This document shows, in pieces, positions 33,683 to 45,745 of a stretch of DNA of 64,000 bases. The DNA is from Rusavskia elegans. Taxonomy: Eukaryota; Ascomycota; Lecanoromycetes; Teloschistales; Teloschistaceae. Every line of letters begins with the position of its first letter. Positions within the stretch are counted from its first letter, which is position 1. Under the pieces are notes generated by a model. The model did no database searches. It saw only the letters and a program-made list of their open reading frames with translations, and was not told the DNA's origin. The stretch is from the NCBI GenBank assembly GCA_011316305.1, contig SAUG01000066.1, positions 62,001 to 126,000 on the forward strand. The letters run 5' to 3'. The translations under genes were made by a program, and so were the position numbers.

Positions 33683-36600
33683 TTCTTCCCTTCCTAAATA
33701 AAATATAGAGGAAGTAAATATTCTCTAAAGCTAAATAATAATAGAAATAAACCTATAATTAATAATAACGAATAAAGTAAAGTAAAGAGCAAAAGTTTAC
33801 TTTTATATAATTAATATAGGAGTAAATAAGTATATTAGTAAAAACTTATTATCGACTACTATAATTTCGAATTTTTTAACTTTCGAAGCTTTTCCTTTAA
33901 TAATATTATTAATTAACTATTCTATAATAGTAATAATAACTATTATAATATACCGTATTTAATTTAGTAGCGGTTAGAATTATTATAAGGTTTTTATAAA
34001 ATAGTAGAAAGTAAACTAATAAGATAGTAATTATTACTCGTAGAAGTAATTACTATCTTTATATAGTAATAGAAACTATAAATTAGGCGTATTCGATAAA
34101 AGTATTATTTATATTAGTAGTTCTGTTAATTTATTTTAAAAAGTATTACTCTTCCTAATAACTTCCGGTATTAAAACGTCGAGATTTATATAGAATACTT
34201 TAGTAAATTTAGCCGATTTATCTAGATTATATATTTATAAAAATTTAATACTTTTTTCGTATAAATAAATCGTCCTTTAAATATATATAACTTACTTCCT
34301 TTTAAACGATTAACTTTATTTTAACTATATAAAATTTAAGCGAGTAAATTTTATAGCTTTTATACTAGCGATATTATCTATCCTTTTATATATTATATAA
34401 GTATACGATATGAATTCGGAGGTATATATAGTAACTACCTATAGAGATACTACTAAAGTAAATATCTATATTTATTTTTATATAGATCGTAATCTATAGT
34501 CGGTATAGAATTTCTATTACGAGTTTAGATCCCGTAATCTTCTAGATAATAAACAGGTACGAGAGCTAGAAACTATATAGGTAATAATACCCTACCGCTT
34601 TTTCCTATTCTACTACGGCTATATCGATCGTCGTCGAGGCGAATTATAGACTATAACGCTATCTAGCCCGATTTCCTATAAAGTAATAGAGGCTTTAGTC
34701 TTCTAGCTTTATTTTTCTAGACTACTATTAATAACTCTAATAGATTTAGATAAAAGGATAAACTTTCTATAATCTAAACCGAAACCTCGTTAACGAATAT
34801 AGCTAAAAAAGGAAGGGCTAGTAGTTATTTATTAGTTAGATTTCTATCGTATATATTAAAGGCTACGAGCTCGTTTAGTTATATATTTTTATCGGATACC
34901 GATTATATATAATTAGAATTTTAGTACGGCTCTATATTTTTTTAGGGATCGTTTTCTATTTCTTTTATATTTTCGGACCTAGAAAGTATATTATCTTTAC
35001 CGGCTATTTTTACTATATAGCGCTATATTTATACTCTAGAGATATAGTATATAGTAGTTTAATATTAAATAGAGCGGTTCTAGAGCGAGAGGGAACGCGA
35101 ATATACTAATTTCGATTTTACTAATAAAAATTATTCTAGTTTTTATTAAATACTTCGATCTCGTCGGGGGCGGTAAATATACTAAAATAAAAGAATAATA
35201 TATAGTTACTTAGACTTTAACGTAGCTGTATTTAAAATACGATAATTATATTATAAAGGGCAGGCCTATTATATTTTAGCTTTATACTAGAATATAAAGA
35301 AGGTTTAATTTACTAAACTTTCGATTTAAATTCTTTTAAAAAAGGAATATATATTATATATATCTTAGGATAAAAGACTATATCTAAAGTTATTATTAAA
35401 TTTTTATTAAATATAATTCTATAAATTAGTAGAAAGCTCCGCTTTAACGTTATTTTAGAATTATTTATATCTTTATTTACTCCTTATTTTACGGGAAATT
35501 AACGAGAATAACTTTTTTTTAAAATAAATAAAAGGTAAAGATATTATATCTAATTTAGAAATAAAATATATTTTAATATATACGAATATATAAAATAATA
35601 AATAAAACTAAAAACCTAACTAATTTCTCTCTTTTCTAGAAGTTTATACTTTATTATCGCCTTTTTCGCGGAGATTATTCTTAGATATAAGCCTAAATTT
35701 AGGTAAATAATTATTATCTAGATTTTCTACTAGCTTTAGTTTACGAAATCTTTTTCGTTTACGCTTTCCGTCTAGTAGAAGCTGTTTTAAAGTAACTTTC
35801 TTTAATCTTCTATATCTATAAGGTATTTTCTATCTAACGGTAATATCTTTTTCTATAAAATATTTCTTTATATAATTTCTACTAATTAGATATTTATTAG
35901 CTAATTTACTAAAAGGTTTTAGAATATAAATATTTAAAATCTCCGTTTAAATAATTTTATATAGACTATATTAGTTAACTTTAAACTTTTATAATTACTT
36001 AGTTCTAATTAAAACTATATTCTCTTTAATAAAAGTATTACTTTTTACCTTTAAATTCTATACCTTTTTATTAGCCTTTACTCGTACTATTATATCTTTA
36101 AATACCTTAGCTCGATCGCGCGAAAGAAATAGTATAGAATCGATTCTCTTATTATATTCTTCCGGAAAAGAGCTAGAAATATTAGTCGGTAGCGTCGGGT
36201 TAACGTTATAAAGTAAATAGAAGGGTAAAAATCTAGTAATCGTATATATATAAATACGCGTAGTAAATAGAATCTAATCTAAATAAAAATCTTAAGTCTT
36301 TTTCGGCTATCCGATATAGTATTTAGTAAGTATTTTCCCGAGAATTCTATTAAACCTTTCGACCGCGCTATTCGTTCGTAGATAATAAGGTGTTATACCT
36401 CGATATTTAATTCCTAGTAGGCGGTATACCTCGTCTATAGCTAGAGCCTAAAGGTTTATACTTTGATTAGTAATAATTTTTTTCGGAGAGCCGTAATTAT
36501 AATAGATCTAATAAATAATAAATTCGGCTAGTACTTCTACTATTATATTTAGAAGCGACTAAACTATAGACTATTTAGTAATATAGTTAATCGTAGTTAT

Positions 36601-37699
36601 AATCTATTTATTACTCTAGTTAGTTTCTAATAAAGGACCGATAAAATCGAATTTCTAGCGTTTAAAAGGATTTAACCTATTTTTCTAGATATTAGAAAGA
36701 TATATCGTATTCTATTTAATATCGCGAAAGATAGTAGTAAACTAATATTCGGAATAGTACTTAATATAATATTTAATATCTTTTTTTATTTCGGACTACT
36801 ACTATTTTATATAAATAATATCTATTATTATTTTATACGAATAGTAATTATATTATTTATAGATATAGTCTAGGAAATTCGTACGAGCCTATACTAGAGT
36901 ATAGGGAATCTAACTATTCTATAGCGAGTCCTAATACTATACCGCTTTATCTTTAACTCGGAAATAGTATTTATATTTTTTTAAAATAGCTTTTGTTTCC
37001 GGATTATTAGGTAAGGTTCTAGATTCTATATAAATTCTAATAACGTCGTTAAATAAAATCGTACGATTATCGACTTCGCCGGTAAATAACTAGAAGTTTC
37101 CTTTTTAATTTAGAGTATCCGTTACTATTATTTTACTGCCCGGCTTTTTTTTAATATTAAGTTTATATTTTCTAAATTCCGCGAGCTAGCGAGTAAACTT
37201 TCTAGAAGGTTTAGTAATAGTTTTAAAATATTATAAATCTATATAATCCGTCCTAATAGTTATAGTTATTTCGTTTTTAATATAGTAGCGCTATCGCCGT
37301 AGAAATTCCTTAATAGTAAAAAGTTTTTATTTATAGATAGCGTAATTACGTTTTATAGATATAAATATCTTATTTTTAAAAGTAATAGATTATTTAATAC
37401 TATCGGTATTAACCTAGTAGAAAACGGCGTTCTATCTAAAATCGGAAATATCTATTTTAATAATAAAAGATAAAGTTATATCGAATTAAATAAATATTTT
37501 ATTATTTATTATAATATTTTTAATTAGTTTATACGTATTTCGAACGGAAAAATTTATTTAAATTAGTTTATACTTCTTACCTTCTAAGTTCTAGATTAAT
37601 TTATAGAAAGGTCCGTATATTAACGCGAAATTTTCTATAAACTTCCGGTAATAGATATATAGTTCTAAAAAGGACTATATATTATATACTGTTTATAGC

Positions 37700-38400
37700 G
37701 GCAGCTAGTCTCTAATAGCTTTTACTTTCGCTATATTTATACGGACTTTTCTATTACTAATAATATATTCGTAGAATTTAATATACTTCTAGAAAAATAA
37801 ATATTTCGAAAGTTTTATAAATAGTTAGTTCTTTTCGAATACTTCTATAATAGCTTTAATATACTATAGATATTCCTCTTTATTTTTCGAATAGATTAAA
37901 ATATTATCGAAGTAAATAACTATAAAATCGTCGAAAAACGGCTTAAGTATATTATTTATTATAGGTTAGAACGTTATAGATATATTTATTAACCTAAATA
38001 ATATAACTAAAAACTTATATTTACTAGCTTTAGTATTAAAAGCCGTCTTCGTATAATCTTTATTAATAATATTAATCTACTAGTAACCGCTTATTAGATT
38101 AATTTTACTAAAATACTTCGCTATTTCGATAGTATCTAGATAATTTTAAATCTTAGATAACAGATATCTATTTTTCGTAGTTATACTATTAAGGCCCCGG
38201 TAGTCGATATATATACGCTAGCTACCGTCTTTTTTTTTAGCGAAAAGAACGGGCGCGCTTTAAAGAAATTAATTTAGTCGAATTAATTCTTATTTAGTAA
38301 AATACTTAATTTAACGTTTCTATTCCTCGTTCTACTTAAAAAATAAGCTATAATAAACTCGATTAATAGGTCGAATATCGCCGATTTTAATTATATAATC
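37700..38400 (-). pseudogene. Reverse transcriptase relic of the minus-strand element
   Basis: Read on the minus strand, the relic gives the conserved order of a gypsy RT: INNILKPFFDDF, then VIYFDNILIYSK, then a helical segment KAIIEVFEKN. The second catalytic Asp is Asn. The end coordinates are approximate because stops prevent a clear frame boundary. Confidence 0.7.
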
Positions 38401-40652
38401 TAATAGCCTTTCCAGTAGTAATTTTATCGGAAGGTTATTTTAGAAATAATCTAGAAATTTCGGGCCGAAAATTCTATCTAGTTCTATATAACCTATTATT
38501 TTCTAGACCGGGTTAAATTATTCCGGAAAATTAGGTTCGTTTTATATAATATATAGATAGGCCTATACGCCTTTCCTAATAAATCGTTTAAATCTTCTAA
38601 AATTAATTTCGGAAAATTCGGTCGGGGTATTTTTAAAAAGTTATAAGCGATATATATTCGAGACGCTATATAACCGATATATAATTATATCTTTCTAGAT
38701 TTGTACTCCTAGAATATTATAGTTAGGTACTAAATTATACTACTTCTAGAAATCTTCTCCGAAAATTAAATTATAGTCTATATCTAGTATTATATAAAAA
38801 GTAGTAGTAGAAAAGGCTCTATAAAACTATAAAAGCTCCGTTATTTCTAAAATATCTATAGTTTTATTACCTTCGAGCCGTATTTTATCCGAAGACTACT
38901 AAAACTTTAATTCTAGTAGATTAATAATACGCCTAGTAATAAAGTAGTTAGTAGTATCTAAATTAGTAAAAACTTCGAAACGATTTCTATTAATTTTTAG
39001 GTCGAACTATATCTATCTATTAAATCCCGGTATTCGACCTATATATAAAAGTCGTTTACTATTCTATATATCTTTAAACGACAGTATTATATCGCGGAAG
39101 GTAGTTAAAATTTCTTCCGGCGTCTTTTTAAAAGTTATTTCTAATTCCTCGATCCGTACTTTAACTAGGCTAAGCTATTCCTCTACTATTAAAGGTTTTA
39201 TATTAATACTATACGTATACCCGAATATATACGACGCTAGATATTTTTTAATAATCTATTATTAGTAGTCGCCGATAGGTCTTTCCTTTCGGAAAAGATC
39301 CAGTTTTCGGGAATATATCCCGGAATATAAACGCTTCGGTAATTTTTTTCGCGATAGCTAGACTTTCTATAATTATAGTACTTATTAGAGCTATTAGACT
39401 CCCTTTATCTACTTCTTTTTCCTCGACTGCTTCGGCTTCGACTACGGCTACTTCGACTATTTTAAATAGTATCTATAGAGTTAATTTCGGTAGTACTAGA
39501 ATATTCGACTATCGAAGAAGCTATAGTATCCTGGTTACTATAATATTTAATTATAATCTTTTCGAATATTTTTACGGCGTTTATAATATTTATAAAATTT
39601 ACTAGTTATCTATTTTATTATTATAAAGCGAGATATTTTTCGGTAACTATCTAGATATTAGGCTTTAGATAATCGATAAAATACTTTAAAGTAGTATATT
39701 TACTAATTTTACTTTTAATATCTACGTATAATTTAATAAAAGTAGAATAGTAGTCTTTAATATCGCTGAATTTCTTATTCTAGGCTAATCTACGCTAAAT
39801 AGCTAAAATATTCTCTATAAAGTTCGGCTTATTCTATTATTCTAAAAAGGCTTCTTTAAAGTATTTCTAGAAGCTTTTATCTAGGTTAAAGACCTACTTA
39901 ACGTACTACGGCTTAGTATCGTTAATAAAGTATTAACTACTATAAAAAACAGGGTCCGCGATAGTTATATTATAAAATAAGTAGTAGTATTTATAGCAGT
40001 AGAACTAGATATAGGCAATATAGTAGTTATATTTATAACCTTTAAAGTTAGGAGGCTTTTTATTATAGGCGTTCTATACTACGTAGGTTATAGAAACGTT
40101 AAAGATATTAAAAAAAATAGATTTATATAATAGCGGATTAGATTTTCTATTAGAAGGTTCTAGTAGCTCTAGATTAGAACTACTATAACGGAAACGATAA
40201 TAATCGGAACCGGTATAACTATTTCTATAATTTATATAAAAACGACTAAAAAGTTAGTTATATCTACTACTAGACCTACCTTTGTTATTATTATCGTAAG
40301 AATTATTATTTCCGGGAATATCTAGAGTACCCCCGAGACTAACGCTTTTTCTAGAAAGGTCGTTTTCTATAGTAGGAATAGAAACGAACTAGACTATAAG
40401 TAAATCGTTTAAAGGAATCCTATAATAGGATTTCTAGTTTATACGAACTTTAGGTAAAGCCGTATTCTTATTACGTACCGTTATTCGCTCTATACTAGCG
40501 CCGAGCTAAAGGTAAAAGAAATATTTTAATTAGAAATTTATATTCGAGCTTAGAAAATCTTGTTTATAAAAGTAGATAAAACCGGTTTAAAGAAACTTTA
40601 ATAATAGAGTAAAGATAGATTATTTATAGCCTTAAAAAGCTATTACTACTAG

Positions 40653-40867
40653 TATAGAATTCTAAGCTAATTTTCTATAATTATAGTAAAATAAAATATT
40701 TATATATATAAGTATTTCTACGCTAGACCTATACCCGTTTCTATACCCGCTTTTACGATTAGTAACCGGATTAATTAGTATCCGAATTCGTATATAACTA
40801 TATAATCCAGATATATATTCCGTAACTCTTTAAACTATTTAAATGGTTCAGAACCTTGACCACTATA
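40653..40867 (-). repeat. LTR (right in window) of the minus-strand gypsy element
   Basis: This is the partner of 33468-33682, of equal length. It is followed directly by TTAC. Confidence 0.85.
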
Positions 40868-41800
40868 TTACTAATTTTTAGATAGATTATTTATTCTATA
40901 GTTAATTAGACGAACTTTATTATTACTATTTTATTCGAATATAATTAGAAAATCCCTTTAGCTATTATTAATAATAGAGATTATAAATTTATATTATCTT
41001 TCTAGCGCTAGATTTTTTAGAAATTAAAAACGGAAATTCTAGTATTTATAGTATATTATTTTTAAACCGATAGATAATCGGAATATATTAATTAAATATT
41101 AGAAATTAATTTCTATTTCTAGTTTATAGAATATCCGGATAAAAATTAGATTAAAGTTATTTTTTTTCTATAATTTATATTTAATAATATAATCGGCTTC
41201 GCTATTAGTATAGTCTTTATCGAACTAGTATTAGACTTTCGATCTAAAGATATAGTTAGTATTTTATCGGATCTACTACTAGAAAATATAAAATATCTAA
41301 AATCTATTAAACGTATAGAAATAGAAAATATAATAGCTTTTAGTATCGTTTTTTCTAAAGTCCGATATAATAACCTATATAAAGCCAGATTCTTTAAACT
41401 AGATAATAAAGTTTTTCTAAAGTTTTATTACGAATATACGCTGCTAAATATTACTAATCGAAAGTTTTTATATTAACGAACTGGTCCATTTAAAGTAATT
41501 TATAAAATCGAGTACTTTATATACGAATTAGAATTTTCTACTACTATAAAAATCTATTCTATTATTTCTATAATTTAATTAAAATCAACGTCTATCGATA
41601 ATAATTCTTTTAATCGGCTTTCGGTTAATAATAAACTTCCTACCGTTAAAATAGAATTTTCGGAAGAAGATCCTAATTAGTTCGAAATAGAATAAATTAT
41701 AGATCGGCGAAAGATATACTAGCGTTTCTAGTATTTAATTAAATAAAAAAGCTATAGGCCGTAAAATAATAGCTTATATAGATTATAAGATTTAATATAC
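40868..41800 (+). pseudogene. Chromovirus integrase core (second half) and chromodomain
   Basis: The frame continues from 33467. It includes an integrase core relic and then, at 41681-41800, FEIE-stop-IIDRRKIY-stop-RF-stop-YLIK-stop-KSYRP. This has the chromodomain pattern (FEVE.I.DRR....YLVKWKGY) with Gln and Trp codons turned to stops. A chromodomain downstream of integrase is the defining trait of chromoviruses and is known to steer insertion to H3K9-methylated chromatin. Confidence 0.75.
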
Positions 41801-42319
41801 TATATAGATCTTATTAACAAATATAATAAATATTTTTTTCTTTTATCTAGATTTCGTTATTAGTAATAATCTAATTATAATCTAGCGATATTATAGTAAT
41901 CGAGGTTTTAAATATCCGTATCGCTAGTAGATTTTCTACACCGTTCCGAACTAAAATTAAAGCGTTTATAAATTATTATATCTCGCCGGCGCTTTATATA
42001 TTCGATCTAATATAATCGTATTTCTTTTTATATTCGGTAAAGTACTACTAATATCTATTAGATTCTAATTCGAAAATTATATTACTAGGCGTTATATTAT
42101 AGTAATAGTATATACCGTCTCTATTTAAACGATAAAGAAATTAGCTCGGCCGTTCTATTAGCCGTTTTTTATTATTTAAAGGTTCTAGTATAGCCCGAGT
42201 TCGATTTCTAGTAGCGCTATTTTCTTTTTAACTTTTTAGCGCCTTTATTTTTAACGTTTTTAAAGCTTTTAAACGTTTAATACGAACGTATCGAAGACGA
42301 TATCTTTTTTCTATTTTAA

Positions 42320-42567
42320 TAGTATTTATTATAAACTATTTAAATTATCTATAATTTAAATAGAACTTAGTAGATATAGAAATATTAGCCGATAGTTCCG
42401 GCTAACTAATACGCTGACTAAATCCCGTTAATCGCGGTTTATTAATTCTATAGAATTCGTTACCCGATTAGGTCTAGCGTTCAGCCTTGCTCGTTTATTT
42501 ATAGAGGAACATTCCATTTATATAGAAATATCAAGCTATTATTATTATTTTAAATCGATTTATAATA
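42320..42567 (+). repeat. 3' LTR of the chromovirus
   Basis: It is 248 bp and matches 24118-24384 apart from the 19-bp duplication in the 5' copy. Confidence 0.85.
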
Positions 42568-42624
42568 GTATCGTATATTAAAATATTCCCTTCTAGAAAG
42601 TTCCTATCTGAAATTATATTGAGT

Positions 42625-42649
42625 TTATATATATATATATATATATATG
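42625..42649. repeat. (AT)n microsatellite
   Basis: A run of about 12 TA units. Confidence 0.8.
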
Positions 42650-44836
42650 TTTTATCAACGTTATATACGGCAACGATTCTTGTATTTTACGTATAAAGAA
42701 ATTTTTACAGCTAAAGGTATATATTTTATCAGGTAAAATTTACAGCGCAGTTAATTATATTAATTATTTCTTTCTTTATTCGATTACGAATCCTCTACTA
42801 TATTTAAATACTATATATTTCTTCTTCGACGTTATAAATAATTAGGAGTATCTAATATTTCCGCTATATCTATCGACTATACTATAAAGTAATTATCTAT
42901 ACTCGTCGTATCGGCTGTATTTATTATATAACTTGTATCTAAACGTTCCGCTAAACTATTAAAATACTCTTTAGCCTACCTAACTTTAAAAGAGTCGCTA
43001 GATAGTACGCTAGCTACTACAGCTAGAAGCTTTACCCGGTCGATTAGATTAAAAAGAGATAGAAAGATTAGATAGCGCGTTTTAAAGGCGGTAAAGAGAA
43101 AATCTAGATTAAAGTTAAAATAGGTTACTCTAGCTATAACGAAGTAGTCGACAACCGCGCGGGTAGATATAGCTATTACGGATATAGATACTACGGTCTG
43201 ATTTAGCTTATAGCTATAGCTATTACGGAAATATATATATACGTAAAGGCTTTTAGATTTATATTACTAGTAAATAAAGAAGAAACGATAACTATAAAGT
43301 ATATTTATCTATATAAATCTCCACGTTAGTTAAATTATTTATAGAAGGATACGTTCTATTACTAAGCAAATTTAAATTAAAATTCTATAGAAAAAACCGT
43401 TATTTACGTTAATTAAACTAGAGTATAAATTTTGCTACCGTATATTTAATACTGGTATATCAACGTTTGATTTGTTTACCGAATCACTGGTTCACCGGAT
43501 ATCAAAATCAAAACAAATAATTAAATATTAAAATATTATTATTATTATTTATATACTAGTATTAAATACTATAATATAAAAGATTCTATTAGAAAAATCT
43601 ATTACTCCGCCACTATTTTTACTACTAAAAGAATTTATTATATATTATATAAAGTTCTATATATTCTAGTAAATAGTAAAAGTATTTATAAAAATATTAA
43701 TTATTATTTATAAACTATCGGAAATTCGTAGTAATTCTATAGAAATAGATTTTATTATTTAAAAAAACCTTTTATCCGATATATATATATATTTTTTATA
43801 CGTTATAAAGATTTATTTTAATTATAATAACTATTAAACGTAATATTAAATTTATTTTATTAAAATACAAGAATATATAGTTTATAATTATATAGAATAA
43901 AACGACCGGCTAGCGCGTTTAAACGTTTATTAACCTATCTATTATTCTAAAATCTAAATCTATTTCGAAATTAATTAAACTAATTTTATAATAACTATAA
44001 AACGTTATTTTAGAAGTAATAACTAAAGTAAGCTTAAAATATAAAGAAATAAAGCTAGAATATATTAATAAAACGACAGATTATATTAAAAAAGCCGATA
44101 TATCAGTAAATATACAACCCGTTTATAGTATTTTAAAATAAAAAAGGCGTTTAAAATTGATTGAACCGATTTAAACAAGATTATCTTGTTTAATAAATAG
44201 AATAAATTAGATATATTCTAAAAACGTCTATTTTATCTATATTTAGAATTTTAAAATTCAAGTTTTTAAAACTTAGTACCCGTTAGTTCCCGTTTAATAC
44301 CGAAAAGCCTCTAGTCTAGAAACTAGTAATACTAGCGTTCTATAAATGAAATTTTTAAAATCTACGCTAAAAGTTTACTAGTATAGATATTTTATAGGAT
44401 ACTAGTAGCTCTACTAGATAGAGAAATTTAGAGTTTTTAAAAGATTTTTTTTTTAAATTTTAAAACTCGCTTAAAGCGCTTAGGGCGCTTATAAGCTAAA
44501 ATCTTATTTATAAATAAAAGATTTGTTTATTAACGTTTTTATAACGCGCTAGATAGAATATAGGATCAGATTCGTTTACCAGTTCAAATCTATTTAATTA
44601 ATTTTAAACGGAGTCGATATTTTTAATAATAATCGCTGTTACTATTTTAGATCTATCTAGTTAAAAATATTCTTTCTACCGTTTTAAAATTATATATTAT
44701 TCTAATATCTAATAATTATAACCAGACGGGATAGTATAGTAGTAAATATAGATAACGTATAATTCTATAGTAATATAATCGTTATAATAGCGTTTACTAT
44801 CGTTATAGCTCTAATTTTATAGATTTAAATATTTAT

Positions 44837-44864
44837 TAGAACTCCGATTCGAATCCGAGTTCTA
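44837..44864. repeat. 28-bp near-perfect palindrome
   Basis: TAGAACTCCGATTC is followed by GAATCCGAGTTCTA, inverted at 13 of 14 positions and centred on TTCGAA. It resembles a tRNA box B (GATTCGAATCC), but no tRNA fold surrounds it. Confidence 0.5.
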
Positions 44865-45112
44865 TTAGTTTCTTTTTACTCGTTTTAATACGCTATTCTA
44901 GCTATTTTAATTTAATATTTAGCTTATAATTTAATTTTATATTTAAATTCTTTCGTTCATTCGACTTTTACTATTGATAATACGATTAATTATATAATTC
45001 TATACTAATTTAAAAGGATGATATACGCGGTAATACTATTAATAAAAGTTATATAGAATTCAAATTTACCGGCGTTCGCTATCGATTTTAAAAGGATATA
45101 AAAATCAATCGA

Positions 45113-45323
45113 TACAGAAACGATTCCGAGATACGCGATAGAGAACGGGCCTCTAAAGTTACGTATATTTCCTATTATAGCCAGCGTTACCTGTTTAGGC
45201 CTAGCGTATACTTATTACGCGCATTATTTAGCTACTTATAGATTTCCTCTTCTCCTGCTTCCCAGAATATACAATACACAGTCATTTTTCATGCAAATTC
45301 TCGCTCCTGCACTGGAGCTCACA
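45113..45323. repeat. Right LTR of the outer element, weakly mutated at its outer end
   Basis: It aligns with the left LTR over 211 bp. Its outer 90 bp (45235-45323) keeps CpA and TpG at almost every site where the left copy has TpA. It ends in CACA. Confidence 0.75.
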
Positions 45324-45745
45324 CTACTTCATACATACATACAGAAGCCATCTCTTTAAGACTTCCTCGGTCCTTGCTTGAGCGATGTCCCAATGCATTA
45401 CAATGACCGGGACTACGGAGTGGGTGGAGATGGGAACGATACACAGGCAGACTGTCTGATCTCCCTCCAGATATCCTTTTACTCTATGTTCATACACATG
45501 AAAGCATACATAAAGTATCTAGACTCGGTCATAGCAAGATAAACATCGTCATGACGAACAACATTAAACCAAACCACTAAGTTATATCAGGTCTTCTTTC
45601 TTCCCTCTTCGACCTTACATGTGACCTCGGTAAGACAAAGGTGCTTTTTACGATAGTCTAAGACCAGTCTTTCCTGTATTCCCTCGCCTGCTAAAATGCG
45701 TGTTTCCTGCTGCCCTCTGGGTCTTCATTGTTGCTTCTTCCCGGC
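45324..45745. other. Flank between the island and the next gene
   Basis: Ordinary base composition, the 3' side of the unknown gene. No element is seen apart from a short CATA run near 45330. Confidence 0.4.

Larger units (their letters stand above)
33468..40867 (-). mobile_element. Second Ty3/gypsy element, minus strand, nested in the integrase of the first
   Basis: The LTRs are 33468-33682 and 40653-40867, each 215 bp, with a 4-bp target duplication TTAC (33464-33467 and 40868-40871). Deleting the element and one TTAC rejoins the plus-strand integrase frame exactly. On the minus strand near 37.9 kb the reverse-transcriptase motif reads FFDDFIVIYFDNILIYSK, with YxDD changed to YFDN. Every frame has stops. 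The total of 7.4 kb is a full-length gypsy size. Confidence 0.87.
24118..42567 (+). mobile_element. Ty3/gypsy chromovirus, RIP-degraded, split by two later LTR elements
   Basis: The LTRs are 24118-24384 and 42320-42567. Removing the nested elements at 27300-30644 and 33468-40867, the MITE at 25716 and their target duplications leaves about 7.5 kb, a normal full-length gypsy size. Plus-strand relics of reverse transcriptase, RNase H, integrase and a C-terminal chromodomain can be read in the right order (pol gypsy type). All frames are broken by TAA/TAG. The flanks AAATC (24113-24117) and GTATC (42568-42572) agree at only part of the positions, so the target duplication is not proven. Confidence 0.85.
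42568..45112. other. Interior of the outer element, unevenly RIP-mutated
   Basis: I recognise no protein. A plus-strand frame around 42970-43270 reads as a Ser/Thr/Arg/Lys-rich segment with a few TAG stops and may be a gag relic. Short stretches keep TpG and CpA (42645-42760, 43455-43520), unlike the rest of the island. A 9-bp inverted pair AAACAAGAT/ATCTTGTTT lies near 44170-44195. Confidence 0.4.
23729..45323. mobile_element. Outer LTR retroelement bounding the nested RIP island
   Basis: A direct repeat of 211 bp lies at each edge: 23729-24107 (after removing a 168-bp MITE plus target duplication) and 45113-45323. The copies differ mostly by C/T and G/A changes, and start TG (TA in the right copy) and end TA/CA as LTRs do. 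The element's own interior is only 24108-24117 plus 42568-45112, about 2.5 kb, because a large gypsy element was inserted 10 bp past its left LTR. I recognise no protein in that interior, so it is either a short non-autonomous element or too decayed to read. No flanking target duplication is evident. The orientation is unknown. Confidence 0.75.

Noticed and set aside
44725..44865. tRNA gene suggested by GGGATAGTATAGTAGTAAAT and GATTCGAATCC
   Set aside because: The A- and B-box-like parts are about 120 nt apart, and no cloverleaf or acceptor stem can be formed.
23729..45323. Starship-like giant mobile element or secondary-metabolite cluster
   Set aside because: No tyrosine recombinase (DUF3435) or cargo genes are seen. 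The content is explained by LTR elements and MITEs.
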